Origin: Rhizobium sullae
GTDB lineage: Bacteria; Pseudomonadota; Alphaproteobacteria; Rhizobiales; Rhizobiaceae
Direction of reading: 5' to 3'
Assembly: GCF_900169785.1 (NCBI RefSeq)
Contig: NZ_FWER01000027.1
Span: forward strand, 1 to 64,000
DNA: 64,000 nucleotides
Part shown: positions 1-7,604 of the stretch, in pieces
Layout: the number at the start of each line of letters is the position of its first letter
Position numbering within the stretch: the first letter of the stretch is position 1
Position numbers and translations under genes: made by a program
Notes under the pieces: generated by a model
Seen by the model: the letters and a program-made list of their open reading frames with translations, nothing else
Database searches by the model: none
Told to the model about the DNA's origin: nothing

Positions 1-408
1 ACCGGCACCGAACTCATCGTGCTTGCACGCTACATGCAGATCCTGTCTGACCGCATGTGCACCGAGATGTCCGGCAAGATCATCAATATCCACCACTCCT
101 TCCTGCCGAGCTTCAAGGGCGCCAATCCGTACAAACAGGCCTACGGTCGGGGCGTAAAGCTGATCGGCGCGACGGCTCATTATGTCACCGCCGACCTGGA
201 TGAAGGCCCTATCATCGAACAGGACACGGTGCGCGTCACCCACGCACAGAGCCCTGAAGACTATGTCTCGCTCGGCCGCGACGTCGAAGCGCAGGTTCTG
301 GCGCGGGCCATCCACGCCCATATCCATCGCCGCACCTTCATCAATGGCAACCGCACCATCGTGTTTCCGCCAAGCCCGGGCAGCTACGCATCCGAGCGTA
401 TGGGGTAA
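1..408 (+). CDS. purU: Formyltetrahydrofolate deformylase, C-terminal part (cut by window start)
   Basis: PurU hydrolyses 10-formyltetrahydrofolate to formate and tetrahydrofolate, feeding purine synthesis and one-carbon balance in the cytoplasm. The last 135 codons are visible, so the N-terminal ACT domain lies outside the window. The formyltransferase-type catalytic core is clear: the N-x-H signature in [16 protein letters not shown] and the downstream Asp in [13 protein letters not shown]. The frame is open from base 1 and ends in TAA. No coupling to the next gene is evident because about 140 bases with an operator follow. The family call is firm from motifs and C-terminal layout; only the missing 5' part is uncertain. 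Confidence 0.93.
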   Translation, partial: TGTELIVLARYMQILSDRMCTEMSGKIINIHHSFLPSFKGANPYKQAYGRGVKLIGATAHYVTADLDEGPIIEQDTVRVTHAQSPEDYVSLGRDVEAQVLARAIHAHIHRRTFINGNRTIVFPPSPGSYASERMG

Positions 409-470
409 AAAGCAGCGTGGCGAATAACTGCGCCACCAGTTGCAATCGTCCGACCCTGTCGATAAGTATT

Positions 471-486
471 TGGTACGCCATAATAT
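471..486 (+). promoter_or_regulatory. Operator in front of the GntR gene
   Basis: The 16-mer TGGTACGCCATAATAT recurs in reverse orientation at 2285-2300 with one mismatch (TGGTATGCCATAATAT). It has the TGG-N4-CCA core typical of FCD-type GntR operators. It sits about 64 bases upstream of the preferred start of the regulator at 550, so it is probably the autoregulatory site. Binding is inferred. Confidence 0.65.
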
Positions 487-549
487 GGTGTGGCCGTGTT
501 GCATCCCGTGCGACACCGCGAGCATGTCATATCAAGACAGGGGCGGACA

Positions 550-1245
550 ATGACCGTAGGTTTGAAAGATTCGACGATCAAAGTGGAGCGGCCCGCGAAA
601 ACCTTGCGCGAACTGGCGCTGGACAAGGTTCGCGAGGCCATCGATAGCGGTCATTTCAAGCCAGGTGATCGTCTGGTGGAGCGAGATCTCTGCGCCCAGC
701 TTGGTGTGAGCCGGACGATTGTTCGCGAGGTGCTGCGCCATCTTGAGTCGGAAGGCCTTGTTGCGAATCTTCCGAACAAGGGCCCGATCGTGGCCCAGCT
801 CGATGCCGATGAAGCGCGGCAAATCTATGAAATACGCGGAGCTCTGGAGGGCATGGCGGCGCGTCTCTGCGCCGAGCGTCGCGATCCTGCAATAGTTGAG
901 GCACTCGAGGCCGCGCTGAACGATATTCGCCAATGCTACAGCAAAAAAGATATGCCGGGCGTGCTTGCCAGTACCTCGGCTTTTTACCAAGTGCTTTTCA
1001 GCAAGGTCGATCGCCGCGTTGCCTGGGGCATTGTCAACCTGCTGACTGTCAGGATCAATCATCTCCGCTCGATGACAATCAAGACGGATAACCGCAATAT
1101 CGAGGGTCCCGCACAGATGGAGCGGATCATCGAGGCGATCAGGCGGGGGGATGGCGAGGGTGCCTATCGCGCGGCGATGGACCATGTCACAAGTGCGGCA
1201 GCCATTGCCGAGGCCGTGATCTCGGCCCAGTCGCCGGCTGCCTGA
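550..1245 (+). CDS. GntR-family (FCD subfamily) transcriptional regulator
   Basis: A ligand-responsive DNA-binding regulator of 231 aa. The N-terminal winged helix (about residues 15-80) contains the GntR recognition segment LGVSRTIVREVLRHLESEG. The C-terminal all-helical FCD ligand domain (about 90-220) carries acidic and histidine positions expected for a metal or carboxylate pocket. The ATG at 550 is preferred because AGGGGCGG lies just upstream; an in-frame GTG at 490 would overlap the operator at 471-486. A near-identical operator occurs before the catabolic operon that begins at 2329, so this protein most likely controls itself and that operon. Its ligand is unknown and is probably a pathway substrate or intermediate. 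Confidence 0.92.
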   Translation: MTVGLKDSTIKVERPAKTLRELALDKVREAIDSGHFKPGDRLVERDLCAQLGVSRTIVREVLRHLESEGLVANLPNKGPIVAQLDADEARQIYEIRGALEGMAARLCAERRDPAIVEALEAALNDIRQCYSKKDMPGVLASTSAFYQVLFSKVDRRVAWGIVNLLTVRINHLRSMTIKTDNRNIEGPAQMERIIEAIRRGDGEGAYRAAMDHVTSAAAIAEAVISAQSPAA

Positions 1246-1299
1246 CATCTTTGCCGTTGATGTGAAGCGGCGGTCCCTTCCCTGGCGGTCGCTGCTTAC

Positions 1300-1608
1300 T
1301 CACGCTGCGGAAGCAAGAGGTTTGGCACGTCCGACTCGCTCAATCTCACGCGGAGAGTGCATCGCTTCCCACAAATCGGTGCGGCGCTGCGCGTTGAGCC
1401 AAAAGTCGGGACTATTGCCGAAAACACGCGCCAGAATGAGCGCGGTCGGAGCTGTCACGGTGCGGCGAGCGTTGCAAAGCTCGTTCACATGTTTGCGCGG
1501 AACTCCCATCGCCTCGGACAAAGCCAACTGCGTCAGGCCAAACGGCTGCATGAACTCTTCCACCAGAATTTCCCCGACTGTCGCCGGCTTACGCGCGGTC
1601 ATCAACAT
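1300..1608 (-). CDS. higA: HigA-type antitoxin (XRE family), in frame with a frameshifted higB
   Basis: About 102 residues of HigA-type antitoxin: an XRE helix-turn-helix (LALSEAMGVPRKHVNELCN) followed by the family hallmark NSPDFWLNAQRRTDLWEA. Starts at 1608 or 1602 (ATGTTGATG) are possible; GAGGTG lies about five bases before 1608. In this family HigA neutralises the HigB RNase and represses the operon. Here the upstream higB frame has lost its own stop through an apparent one-base deletion, so ribosomes starting at higB would read through into higA and make a fused polypeptide. The antitoxin itself looks intact. Identity is firm; its function in the absence of free HigB is uncertain. Confidence 0.85.
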   Translation of the reverse strand: MLMTARKPATVGEILVEEFMQPFGLTQLALSEAMGVPRKHVNELCNARRTVTAPTALILARVFGNSPDFWLNAQRRTDLWEAMHSPREIERVGRAKPLASAA

Positions 1609-1618
1609 TTTTGTCACC

Positions 1619-1908
1619 TCATCGATAGCTATGGTCGTCAAGATATAGGTCAGACGCTTCGCTTCCGTCCATCGGAACACCAGCCTCCATTGCTTGTTGA
1701 CGCGGATGGAATGGAAGCCGTCGAGATTGCCTTTTAACTTCTCGAAATGATTGCTCGGCGGTACCCTCAAGTCTTGATCGGGAGTCGCATCGTCAATCAT
1801 CTGGAGTTTGCGAAACAAGCGGCTTTCGAGATCGAACGGAATATTGCGAGAACTTATATCCTCCACGAAGAAGGCCCGTAACCACCCATTCCGAAACCCT
1901 GCGATCAC
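1619..1908 (-). pseudogene. higB: HigB-type toxin (RelE-like) with a one-base frameshift near its 3' end
   Basis: RelE/HigB-fold ribosome-dependent mRNase. The conserved core is present (NHFEKLKGNLDGFHSIRVN, QWRLVFRW). The GTG at 1908 has a good GGAGG site seven bases upstream. After the Trp of FRW (TGG complement at 1669-1671) the frame departs from the family. Restoring one G there (TGGAC to TGGGAC) gives WDGSEASDLYLDDHSYR and a stop at 1619-1621, which looks like a natural HigB C-terminus directly before higA. As written, the frame instead continues into higA (open 1300-1908, about 202 aa). This is either an inactivated toxin or a fusion. A sequencing error is the main alternative. Confidence 0.72.
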
Positions 1909-1932
1909 TCCAATCCTCCAAAGTAGTCGCAA

Positions 1933-2284
1933 TGTACCGCTCTATGGGACTATGGGAACGCGTTTCCCCCGCCGCAAGGCTCAGATGACAACAGTCCTGT
2001 TGCAGGAGAAGGCATCATCGATGTCTTCGTCGCACTTCGTATGGGCTGAGGGTTCCGACGCTCAAAGACTTCGGGGCGGACCGAACCCATTGCCTCGAGT
2101 TGTTGCCAGAAACGATGTGCGAAGCCTGCGGCTTCCCCCAATGAGCGGAGATGGCTTGCCTCTATGAACTTGCATGTGAAGGGTGCGATTCGAGCGCGCA
2201 TTATCTAAGTAACTGATAAAAATACACAATATCTGAGAATGACGCCCCAATTATTCCATCCGGATAAAGGCTATTGACGAATTA
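1933..2284. other. Intergenic stretch without a recognisable gene
   Basis: About 350 bases between higB and the operator of the catabolic operon. A short minus-strand frame (1950-2201) is open but matches no family I recognise and has no convincing ribosome site. The segment from 2195 onward is AT-rich and probably holds the promoter of the operon at 2329. Confidence 0.4.
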
Positions 2285-2300
2285 ATATTATGGCATACCA
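2285..2300 (-). promoter_or_regulatory. Operator in front of the catabolic operon
   Basis: On the minus strand this reads TGGTATGCCATAATAT, matching 15 of 16 bases of the site at 471-486 in the opposite orientation. It lies 29 bases before the ATG at 2329, inside the AT-rich promoter region, where a bound GntR protein would block transcription. This is the main evidence that the regulator at 550 controls the operon. Confidence 0.68.
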
Positions 2301-2328
2301 TAACACCATATGTAGCTGAGGACGTCGC

Positions 2329-2931
2329 ATGAGCATCCAGATCCGCAAGACGCTGTTGCAAATTGAAACCACCTTGATCGAAGGCGGAAAGGCCGCGCCG
2401 CTACCGCTGAAACTGTATTCGGCTTTCGCGGTGGTTAAGAATCCATGGGCAGGCAAAGGCTTTGTCGAGGACCTCAAGCCGGAAATCCACGCGGGCGCGC
2501 CTGTGCTGGGAGAATTGCTGACGCGCATGATCATCGAAGCCGTTGGTTCGGGCGAAGCCGTCGAAGGTTATGGTAAGGCCGCGCTCGTCGGTCTCGATGG
2601 CGAAATCGAGCATGCCTCTGCGCTGATCCACACACTGCGTTTTGGCAATCACTACCGCAACGCCGTCGGCGCCAAGTCTTATCTTGCCTTCTGCAATACG
2701 CGCGGTCCGGCCAACGCGCCGATCATGATCCCCTTGATGGACAAGAATGATGAAGGTCGCCGTTCGCATTACCTGACCATTCAGACCGCCATTCCCGATG
2801 CGCCGGCAGCCGACGAGATTGTGGTGGCGCTTGGCGCGTCGGTAGGTGGGCGCCCGCATCACCGCATCGGCGACCGCTATCAGGATCTGAAGGATCTTGG
2901 CCAAGACGTCGCCAATCCCGCCGGTGTTTGA
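2329..2931 (+). CDS. AA_synth (PF06684-type) family protein
   Basis: A 200-aa protein of the 'amino acid synthesis' family, recognised by its length, the start MSIQIRKTLLQIETTLIEGG and the C-terminal VVALGASVGGRPHHRIGDR. The family occurs in catabolic operons of soil bacteria and its biochemical role is not settled. No signal peptide or membrane segment is visible, so it is cytoplasmic. It opens the operon directly behind the GntR operator and is followed after 17 bases by an alpha/beta hydrolase. Its place with a flavin monooxygenase pair and an aldehyde dehydrogenase suggests it acts on an intermediate of the same pathway, possibly as a cyclic-amide or lactam-type hydrolase. That role is speculation. 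Confidence 0.82.
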   Translation: MSIQIRKTLLQIETTLIEGGKAAPLPLKLYSAFAVVKNPWAGKGFVEDLKPEIHAGAPVLGELLTRMIIEAVGSGEAVEGYGKAALVGLDGEIEHASALIHTLRFGNHYRNAVGAKSYLAFCNTRGPANAPIMIPLMDKNDEGRRSHYLTIQTAIPDAPAADEIVVALGASVGGRPHHRIGDRYQDLKDLGQDVANPAGV

Positions 2932-2948
2932 GAAGGCTGGGCGCTGAA

Positions 2949-3791
2949 ATGCAGATCGCTGGATCAACCACGCAAGGCGCTTGCGCAAAGGCCTACGGTG
3001 CCTTTGCCAGGGACGCGACGGCAAGTGGCGTGGCCTATCACGAAGCCGGCACGGGTGAACCGCTTGTGCTCATCCACGGTGTCGGTATGCGGCTCGAAGC
3101 CTGGGGGCCACAGATAGCATGCCTGTCTGCAAGTCATCGCGTGATCGCGGTCGACATGCCTGGGCACGGTGGAAGCAGGAAGCTGCCGGTGGGCAGCCCG
3201 CTTGAGGCTTTCGTGGCCTGGTTCGGGCGCTTTCTGGACGAGATGGGATTGGACGCGGTGAACGTGGCCGGGCACTCCATGGGGGCCTTAGTGTCCGGGG
3301 GCGCGGCGGCGACGTTCGGCGACCGGATCAAGCGTGTTGCCTACCTCAACGGCGTATACAGGCGAGATCCGGAAGCAAAGGCTGCCGTGCTTGCGCGCGC
3401 CGCGGCCATTTCTCAGTCGGGCGTGGACAAAGAGGGGCCTCTGGTCCGTTGGTTCGGTGATGATCCCGACAGTGCGATTGCACGCGAGCTGACGCGGAAG
3501 TGGCTGAATCTTGTCGATCCGGAGGGATATGCCATCGCCTATTCGGCCTTCGCCGGAGGAGACGCGACCTTTGCTGATCGCTGGAAAGACGTGGCAGGAC
3601 CCGCGCTGTTCTTGACAGGATCGGATGATCCGAACTCGACGCCGCTGATGGCGGTACAAATGGCGGCGCTTGCGCCGCAAGGCTCGGTCCGCATCGTCGA
3701 AGGCCATCGTCACATGGTCAACCTGACAGCGCCGGATATCGTAAACTCGCTGCTCGCGGAGTGGCTGTCGTTCGGGGAGGACGTACGATGA
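2949..3791 (+). CDS. Alpha/beta-fold hydrolase
   Basis: A 280-aa cytoplasmic hydrolase. It shows the oxyanion-hole strand LVLIHGVGMRLEAWG, the nucleophile elbow AGHSMG with the catalytic Ser, a late Asp in FLTGSDDPNSTP and a terminal His in EGHRHMVN, giving a complete Ser-Asp-His triad. The ATG at 2949 is chosen over an upstream in-frame start that overlaps the preceding gene. The stop overlaps the next start (ATGA at 3788), indicating translational coupling with the flavin reductase. Within the operon it would hydrolyse an ester, carbamate or amide made by the monooxygenase, comparable in position to RutD of the pyrimidine Rut pathway. The substrate is unknown. Confidence 0.85.
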   Translation: MQIAGSTTQGACAKAYGAFARDATASGVAYHEAGTGEPLVLIHGVGMRLEAWGPQIACLSASHRVIAVDMPGHGGSRKLPVGSPLEAFVAWFGRFLDEMGLDAVNVAGHSMGALVSGGAAATFGDRIKRVAYLNGVYRRDPEAKAAVLARAAAISQSGVDKEGPLVRWFGDDPDSAIARELTRKWLNLVDPEGYAIAYSAFAGGDATFADRWKDVAGPALFLTGSDDPNSTPLMAVQMAALAPQGSVRIVEGHRHMVNLTAPDIVNSLLAEWLSFGEDVR

Positions 3792-4723
3792 CAATCCAGA
3801 CTGTCGACCCAAGGGCCCTGCGCGACGCATTCGGCGCGTTCCCGACCGGCGTGACTGTCGTGACCGCCAACGACAAGGCCGGAAACCCGATCGGCTTTAC
3901 GGCAAACTCCTTCACCTCCGTATCCCTTGATCCACCGCTCCTGCTTGTCTGCCTGGCAAAGACGTCGCGCAACTACGCGACGATGACGGGCGCACGACAT
4001 TTTGCAATCAACGTGCTCTCCGAAACGCAAAAGGATGTGTCGAATACATTCGCACGGCCTGTCGAGGACAGATTTGCTGCGGTCGAGTGGGGCAAGGGAT
4101 CTGTAGGTTGCCCGATATTCTCGAATGTGGCGGCCTGGTTCGAATGTGCCATGGAACAGGTCATCGAGGCCGGCGACCACGTCATCTTGATGGGGCGCGT
4201 GGAGTCTTTCGACAATAGCGGCCGCAACGGTCTCGGTTATGCGCGCGGCGGCTATTTTACGCCGATCCTGGCAAGCAAGGCTGTTTCGGCGGCAACGGAA
4301 GGCAATATCGAGCTCGGTGCCGTGGTCGAACGCCGTGGAGAGGTCCTGCTTCTCGGCGACGATATCCTCTCGCTGCCGACCTGCGATGTCGATGACGGCA
4401 ACCCGACTGAAAAGCTCCAGGAATACCTCGAGACACTTACGGGACTGACGGTCAGCATCGGCTTCCTCTATTCGGTTTACGAGGGGAAAAGCGACGGAAA
4501 GCAACATATCGTCTATCGCGCTTCTATTTCGTCAGGGGAGCCCGCAAACGGCAGGTTCCTGAAGCCGGACGCTCTGTCCCAGGCGTGTTTCAGGACCAGC
4601 TCGACCGCAGACATCGTCGCTCGTTTCGCTATGGAAAGCTCGATCGGCAATTTCGGCATCTATTTTGGCGATGAGACTGCCGGCACTATTCGTCCCATTC
4701 CATCCAAGGGCATACGATCATGA
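3788..4723 (+). CDS. Flavin reductase with a C-terminal degenerate Nudix-like domain
   Basis: A 311-aa protein. Residues about 8-165 form an HpaC/RutF-type flavin reductase domain (FRxxFPTGVTVVTAND, GFTANSFTSVSLDPPLLLVCL, EAGDHVILMGRVE). It would reduce FMN with NAD(P)H and hand it to the monooxygenase encoded next. Residues about 175-311 are an added domain whose start (ELGAVVERRGEVLLL) and central helix (GNPTEKLQEYLETLTGL) resemble a Nudix hydrolase. The positions of the metal-binding Glu residues in the Nudix box are replaced, so hydrolysis is unlikely. Ordinary reductases of this kind are about 160-180 aa. The gene is coupled to both neighbours by ATGA overlaps. Confidence 0.85.
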   Translation: MTIQTVDPRALRDAFGAFPTGVTVVTANDKAGNPIGFTANSFTSVSLDPPLLLVCLAKTSRNYATMTGARHFAINVLSETQKDVSNTFARPVEDRFAAVEWGKGSVGCPIFSNVAAWFECAMEQVIEAGDHVILMGRVESFDNSGRNGLGYARGGYFTPILASKAVSAATEGNIELGAVVERRGEVLLLGDDILSLPTCDVDDGNPTEKLQEYLETLTGLTVSIGFLYSVYEGKSDGKQHIVYRASISSGEPANGRFLKPDALSQACFRTSSTADIVARFAMESSIGNFGIYFGDETAGTIRPIPSKGIRS

Positions 4724-5760
4724 AATTCTCCCTCTTTGTTCATATGGAGCGGCTCGACGCCGACCAAACCCACAAGGACCTCTACGAGGAATTCGTGGCT
4801 CTCTGCGAGATCGCCGACAAAGGCGGCATGCACGCGATCTGGACCGGCGAACACCACGGGATGGACTTTACGATCGCGCCCAATCCGTTTGTTACCATTG
4901 CCGATCTGGCCCGGCGCACGACGCGGGCAAGGCTTGGAACCGGGACTGTCATCGCACCCTTCTGGCACCCGATCAAACTCGCTGGCGAAGCTGCGATGAC
5001 CGACATCATTTGCGACGGCAGGCTCGACATCGGAATTGCCCGTGGTGCTTATTCTTTCGAATATGAGCGTCTGCTGCCCGGTCTTGATGCCTGGGGCGCT
5101 GGGCAGCGAATGCGCGAACTCATCCCCGCCGTCAAAGGTTTGTGGAAGGGTGACTACACCCATGAGGGTGAATTCTTCAACTTCCCATCGACCACCTCGG
5201 CGCCAAAGCCGCTGCAGCACCCCCACCCACCTATATGGGTTGCGGCGCGCGATCCGAACTCGCATGAGTTCGCCGTGGCCAACGGCTGCAATGTTCAGGT
5301 GACGCCGCTGTGGCAGGGCGATGACGAAGTCCAGACACTGATGGGGCGCTTCAACGATGCCTGCGCCAAGAACCCGGATAGAGACCGGCCGAAGATCATG
5401 CTGCTTCGTCACACCTATGTCAGCTCCACCGAGGAGGACATCGCCCAGGCCGCGCATGAGCTGAGCGTCTACTACAATTATTTCTTTGCCTGGTTCAAAA
5501 ACGAAAAGCCGATCACGCAAGGCCTGATTGAACGCATTCCGGACGAAGATATCCGATCGAACGCGATGCTCTCGGATGAGGTCATGCGCACGAACAATGT
5601 CGTGGGAACCGCGCAGACCGTCATTGATCGCCTCAAGTCCTACGAAGCACTCGGCTACGACGAATATTCCTTCTGGATCGACACCGGTATGAGCTTCGAG
5701 CGCAAGAAGGCGTCGCTTGAGCGCTTCATCGCCGACGTCATGCCGGCATTTTCGGAGTAA
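4720..5760 (+). CDS. LLM-class flavin-dependent monooxygenase
   Basis: A 346-aa luciferase-like monooxygenase that uses reduced FMN and O2. Family features are the N-terminal strand MKFSLFVHMERLD, WTGEHHGMDF with conserved His residues, the RLGTGTVIAPFWHPIKLA segment, DGRLDIGIARGAYSFEY and C-terminal VGTAQTVIDRLKSYEALGYDEY. The start overlaps the flavin reductase stop, as expected for a two-component oxygenase. An aldehyde dehydrogenase follows, so oxidative cleavage giving an aldehyde (C-N, C-S or ring opening) is plausible. The arrangement LLM, flavin reductase and alpha/beta hydrolase recalls RutA, RutF and RutD, but rutB and rutC equivalents are absent. The substrate cannot be read from the sequence. 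Confidence 0.9.
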   Translation: MKFSLFVHMERLDADQTHKDLYEEFVALCEIADKGGMHAIWTGEHHGMDFTIAPNPFVTIADLARRTTRARLGTGTVIAPFWHPIKLAGEAAMTDIICDGRLDIGIARGAYSFEYERLLPGLDAWGAGQRMRELIPAVKGLWKGDYTHEGEFFNFPSTTSAPKPLQHPHPPIWVAARDPNSHEFAVANGCNVQVTPLWQGDDEVQTLMGRFNDACAKNPDRDRPKIMLLRHTYVSSTEEDIAQAAHELSVYYNYFFAWFKNEKPITQGLIERIPDEDIRSNAMLSDEVMRTNNVVGTAQTVIDRLKSYEALGYDEYSFWIDTGMSFERKKASLERFIADVMPAFSE

Positions 5761-5764
5761 GTAT

Positions 5765-7228
5765 ATGCAGCGTTTCCGGTATTATATCGATGGCGAATTC
5801 TTAGATGGCGAAGCTCGCTTTCCGAGCATCGATCCCGCGACCGGCAAGGTCTGGGCGGAGATGCCGGAAGCGCGCGAAGCGGATGTCGATCGGGCCGTGA
5901 GCGCCGCCGACAGGGCGCTTTATGAAGGCCCCTGGTCGAAGATGACGGCGACGCAACGTGGCAGGCTGCTCTATAAACTCGCTGACCTCGTTGCGGCAAA
6001 CGCTCAGACGCTTGCCGAACTTGAGACGCGGGATACCGGCAAGATCATCCGCGAGACATCCGCTCAGATTGCCTATGTCGCCGACTATTATCGTTACTAT
6101 GCCGGCATGGCCGACAAGATCGAGGGCTCCTACCTCCCGATCGACAAGCCCGACATGGATGTCTGGTTTCGCCGGGAGCCCATTGGCGTTGTCGCGATGG
6201 TCGTGCCTTGGAACAGTCAGCTCTTCCTGTCCGCCGTAAAAATCGGACCGGCGCTCGCGGCCGGCTGCACCATGGTCGTGAAAGCCTCCGAAGACGGTCC
6301 GGCGCCGCTTCTCGAATTTGCGCGCCTCGCGCATGAGGCAGGCTTTCCCCCAGGTGTGGTCAACATCATTACGGGGTTCGGCGCATCTTGCGGCGCAGCG
6401 CTCGGCAGGCATCCCAAGGTCGCCCATGTCGCCTTCACAGGTGGGCCAGAAACCGCACGGCACATCGTTCGCAACTCGGCTGAAAACCTTGCATCCACCT
6501 CACTTGAGCTTGGCGGCAAGTCGCCCTTCATCGTCTTTGCGGACGCTGACCTCGAAAGTGCTGCCAACGCCCAGGTCGCAGGTATCTTCGCCGCCACGGG
6601 ACAGAGCTGTGTCGCCGGATCGCGGCTGATCGTGGAGCGCAGCGTCAAGGATGAGTTCATGGCACTGCTGCAGCAGAAGGCCGAAGCGATCCGGATTGGC
6701 CCTCCGCTCGATATGGCAACCGAAGTTGGACCACTTGCGACTAAGCGCCAGCAGGACAATATCGCGGCCCTCGTCGAGAAGTCGGTGGCATGCGGAGCCC
6801 GTCTCGTCACAGGCGGACGCAAGGCTGATGGGAAGGGCTATTACTTCCCGCCGACGATACTCGACTGCGACAATGTCGCGTCGCCCTCGCTAGTCGACGA
6901 GTTCTTTGGACCGGTTCTTTCAGTCGTCTCGTTCGAGACCGAGGCCGAAGCGCTGAGGCTTGCAAATGATACGCGCTACGGCCTGGCGTCCGGCGTCTTC
7001 ACTCAGAACCTCACCCGCGCCCACCGCCTGATGAAGGGCCTGCGGGCCGGGATTGTCTGGGTCAATACCTATCGCGCGGTATCACCGATCGCGCCGTTCG
7101 GCGGTTTCGGCCTGTCCGGTCATGGCAGGGAAGGCGGCATGGCTGCGGCTCTCGATTATACCCGCACCAAGACGATCTGGCTCCGGACGTCTGACGATCC
7201 GATCCCCGATCCGTTCGTGATGAGGTGA
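5765..7228 (+). CDS. NAD(P)-dependent aldehyde dehydrogenase
   Basis: A 487-aa ALDH of the broad betaine or semialdehyde dehydrogenase type. It has the cofactor region MVVPWNSQLFLSAVKIGPAL, Lys in TMVVKASEDGP, GFGASCGAALG, the general base Glu in LELGGKSPF and the nucleophile in GQSCVAGSR, followed by EEFFGPVL-like VDEFFGPVLSV. The ATG at 5765 lies four bases after the monooxygenase stop; a longer in-frame start would overlap that gene. It should oxidise the aldehyde released by the monooxygenase to a carboxylate. The class is certain, the substrate is not. Confidence 0.93.
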   Translation: MQRFRYYIDGEFLDGEARFPSIDPATGKVWAEMPEAREADVDRAVSAADRALYEGPWSKMTATQRGRLLYKLADLVAANAQTLAELETRDTGKIIRETSAQIAYVADYYRYYAGMADKIEGSYLPIDKPDMDVWFRREPIGVVAMVVPWNSQLFLSAVKIGPALAAGCTMVVKASEDGPAPLLEFARLAHEAGFPPGVVNIITGFGASCGAALGRHPKVAHVAFTGGPETARHIVRNSAENLASTSLELGGKSPFIVFADADLESAANAQVAGIFAATGQSCVAGSRLIVERSVKDEFMALLQQKAEAIRIGPPLDMATEVGPLATKRQQDNIAALVEKSVACGARLVTGGRKADGKGYYFPPTILDCDNVASPSLVDEFFGPVLSVVSFETEAEALRLANDTRYGLASGVFTQNLTRAHRLMKGLRAGIVWVNTYRAVSPIAPFGGFGLSGHGREGGMAAALDYTRTKTIWLRTSDDPIPDPFVMR

Positions 7229-7233
7229 CGCCG

Positions 7234-7566
7234 ATGTTTTACGAGATCCGGACCTACAGGCTGAAGAACGGCACGATTCCGCAATATCTCAAGGTCGTGG
7301 AAGAAGAGGGCATAGAAATCCAGAAGAGCCATCTCGGCGCACTGGTTGGCTACTTCTTTTCGGAGATTGGAACCATCAACGAGATCGTCCACATCTGGGC
7401 TTTTGCCAGCCTGGACGATCGGGACGCAAGACGACAGAGGCTGATGGCCGATCCGCGCTGGCAAGCCTTCCTGCCAAAGATTCGTGACCTCATCGAGGTG
7501 GCGGAAAACAAGATTATGAAGCCAGCAAACTTCTCCCCCAAGGAAAGACGCGCGCTGACGGCATAA
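7234..7566 (+). CDS. NIPSNAP family protein
   Basis: A 110-aa ferredoxin-like alpha/beta-barrel protein starting FYEIRTYRLKNGTI, with GYFFSEIGTINEIVHIWAF and a late RWQAFLPKI, which are hallmarks of bacterial NIPSNAP proteins. These small dimeric proteins are frequent in catabolic operons and are thought to act as auxiliary or isomerase/oxygenase-like factors; the exact role is unknown. The ATG at 7234 with GAGGTG six bases upstream is preferred over a GTG at 7225 that overlaps the dehydrogenase stop. It is the last enzyme gene before the transporter genes. Confidence 0.85.
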   Translation: MFYEIRTYRLKNGTIPQYLKVVEEEGIEIQKSHLGALVGYFFSEIGTINEIVHIWAFASLDDRDARRQRLMADPRWQAFLPKIRDLIEVAENKIMKPANFSPKERRALTA

Positions 7567-7604
7567 TCCAAAAGCGAGACGAACCAAAACAAGGATAAGG
7601 GAAC

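Noticed and set aside
532-1248. Long minus-strand frame opposite the GntR gene
   Set aside because: Low-complexity shadow of the GntR gene; no start signal or family motif.
1950-2201. Minus-strand frame of 83 codons
   Set aside because: No recognisable domain or ribosome site; it may be a remnant but cannot be supported.
2329-7566. Assignment of the monooxygenase operon as the Rut pyrimidine pathway
   Set aside because: RutB and RutC equivalents and a pyrimidine permease are missing, and an ALDH, an AA_synth protein and a Pot-type transporter are present instead.
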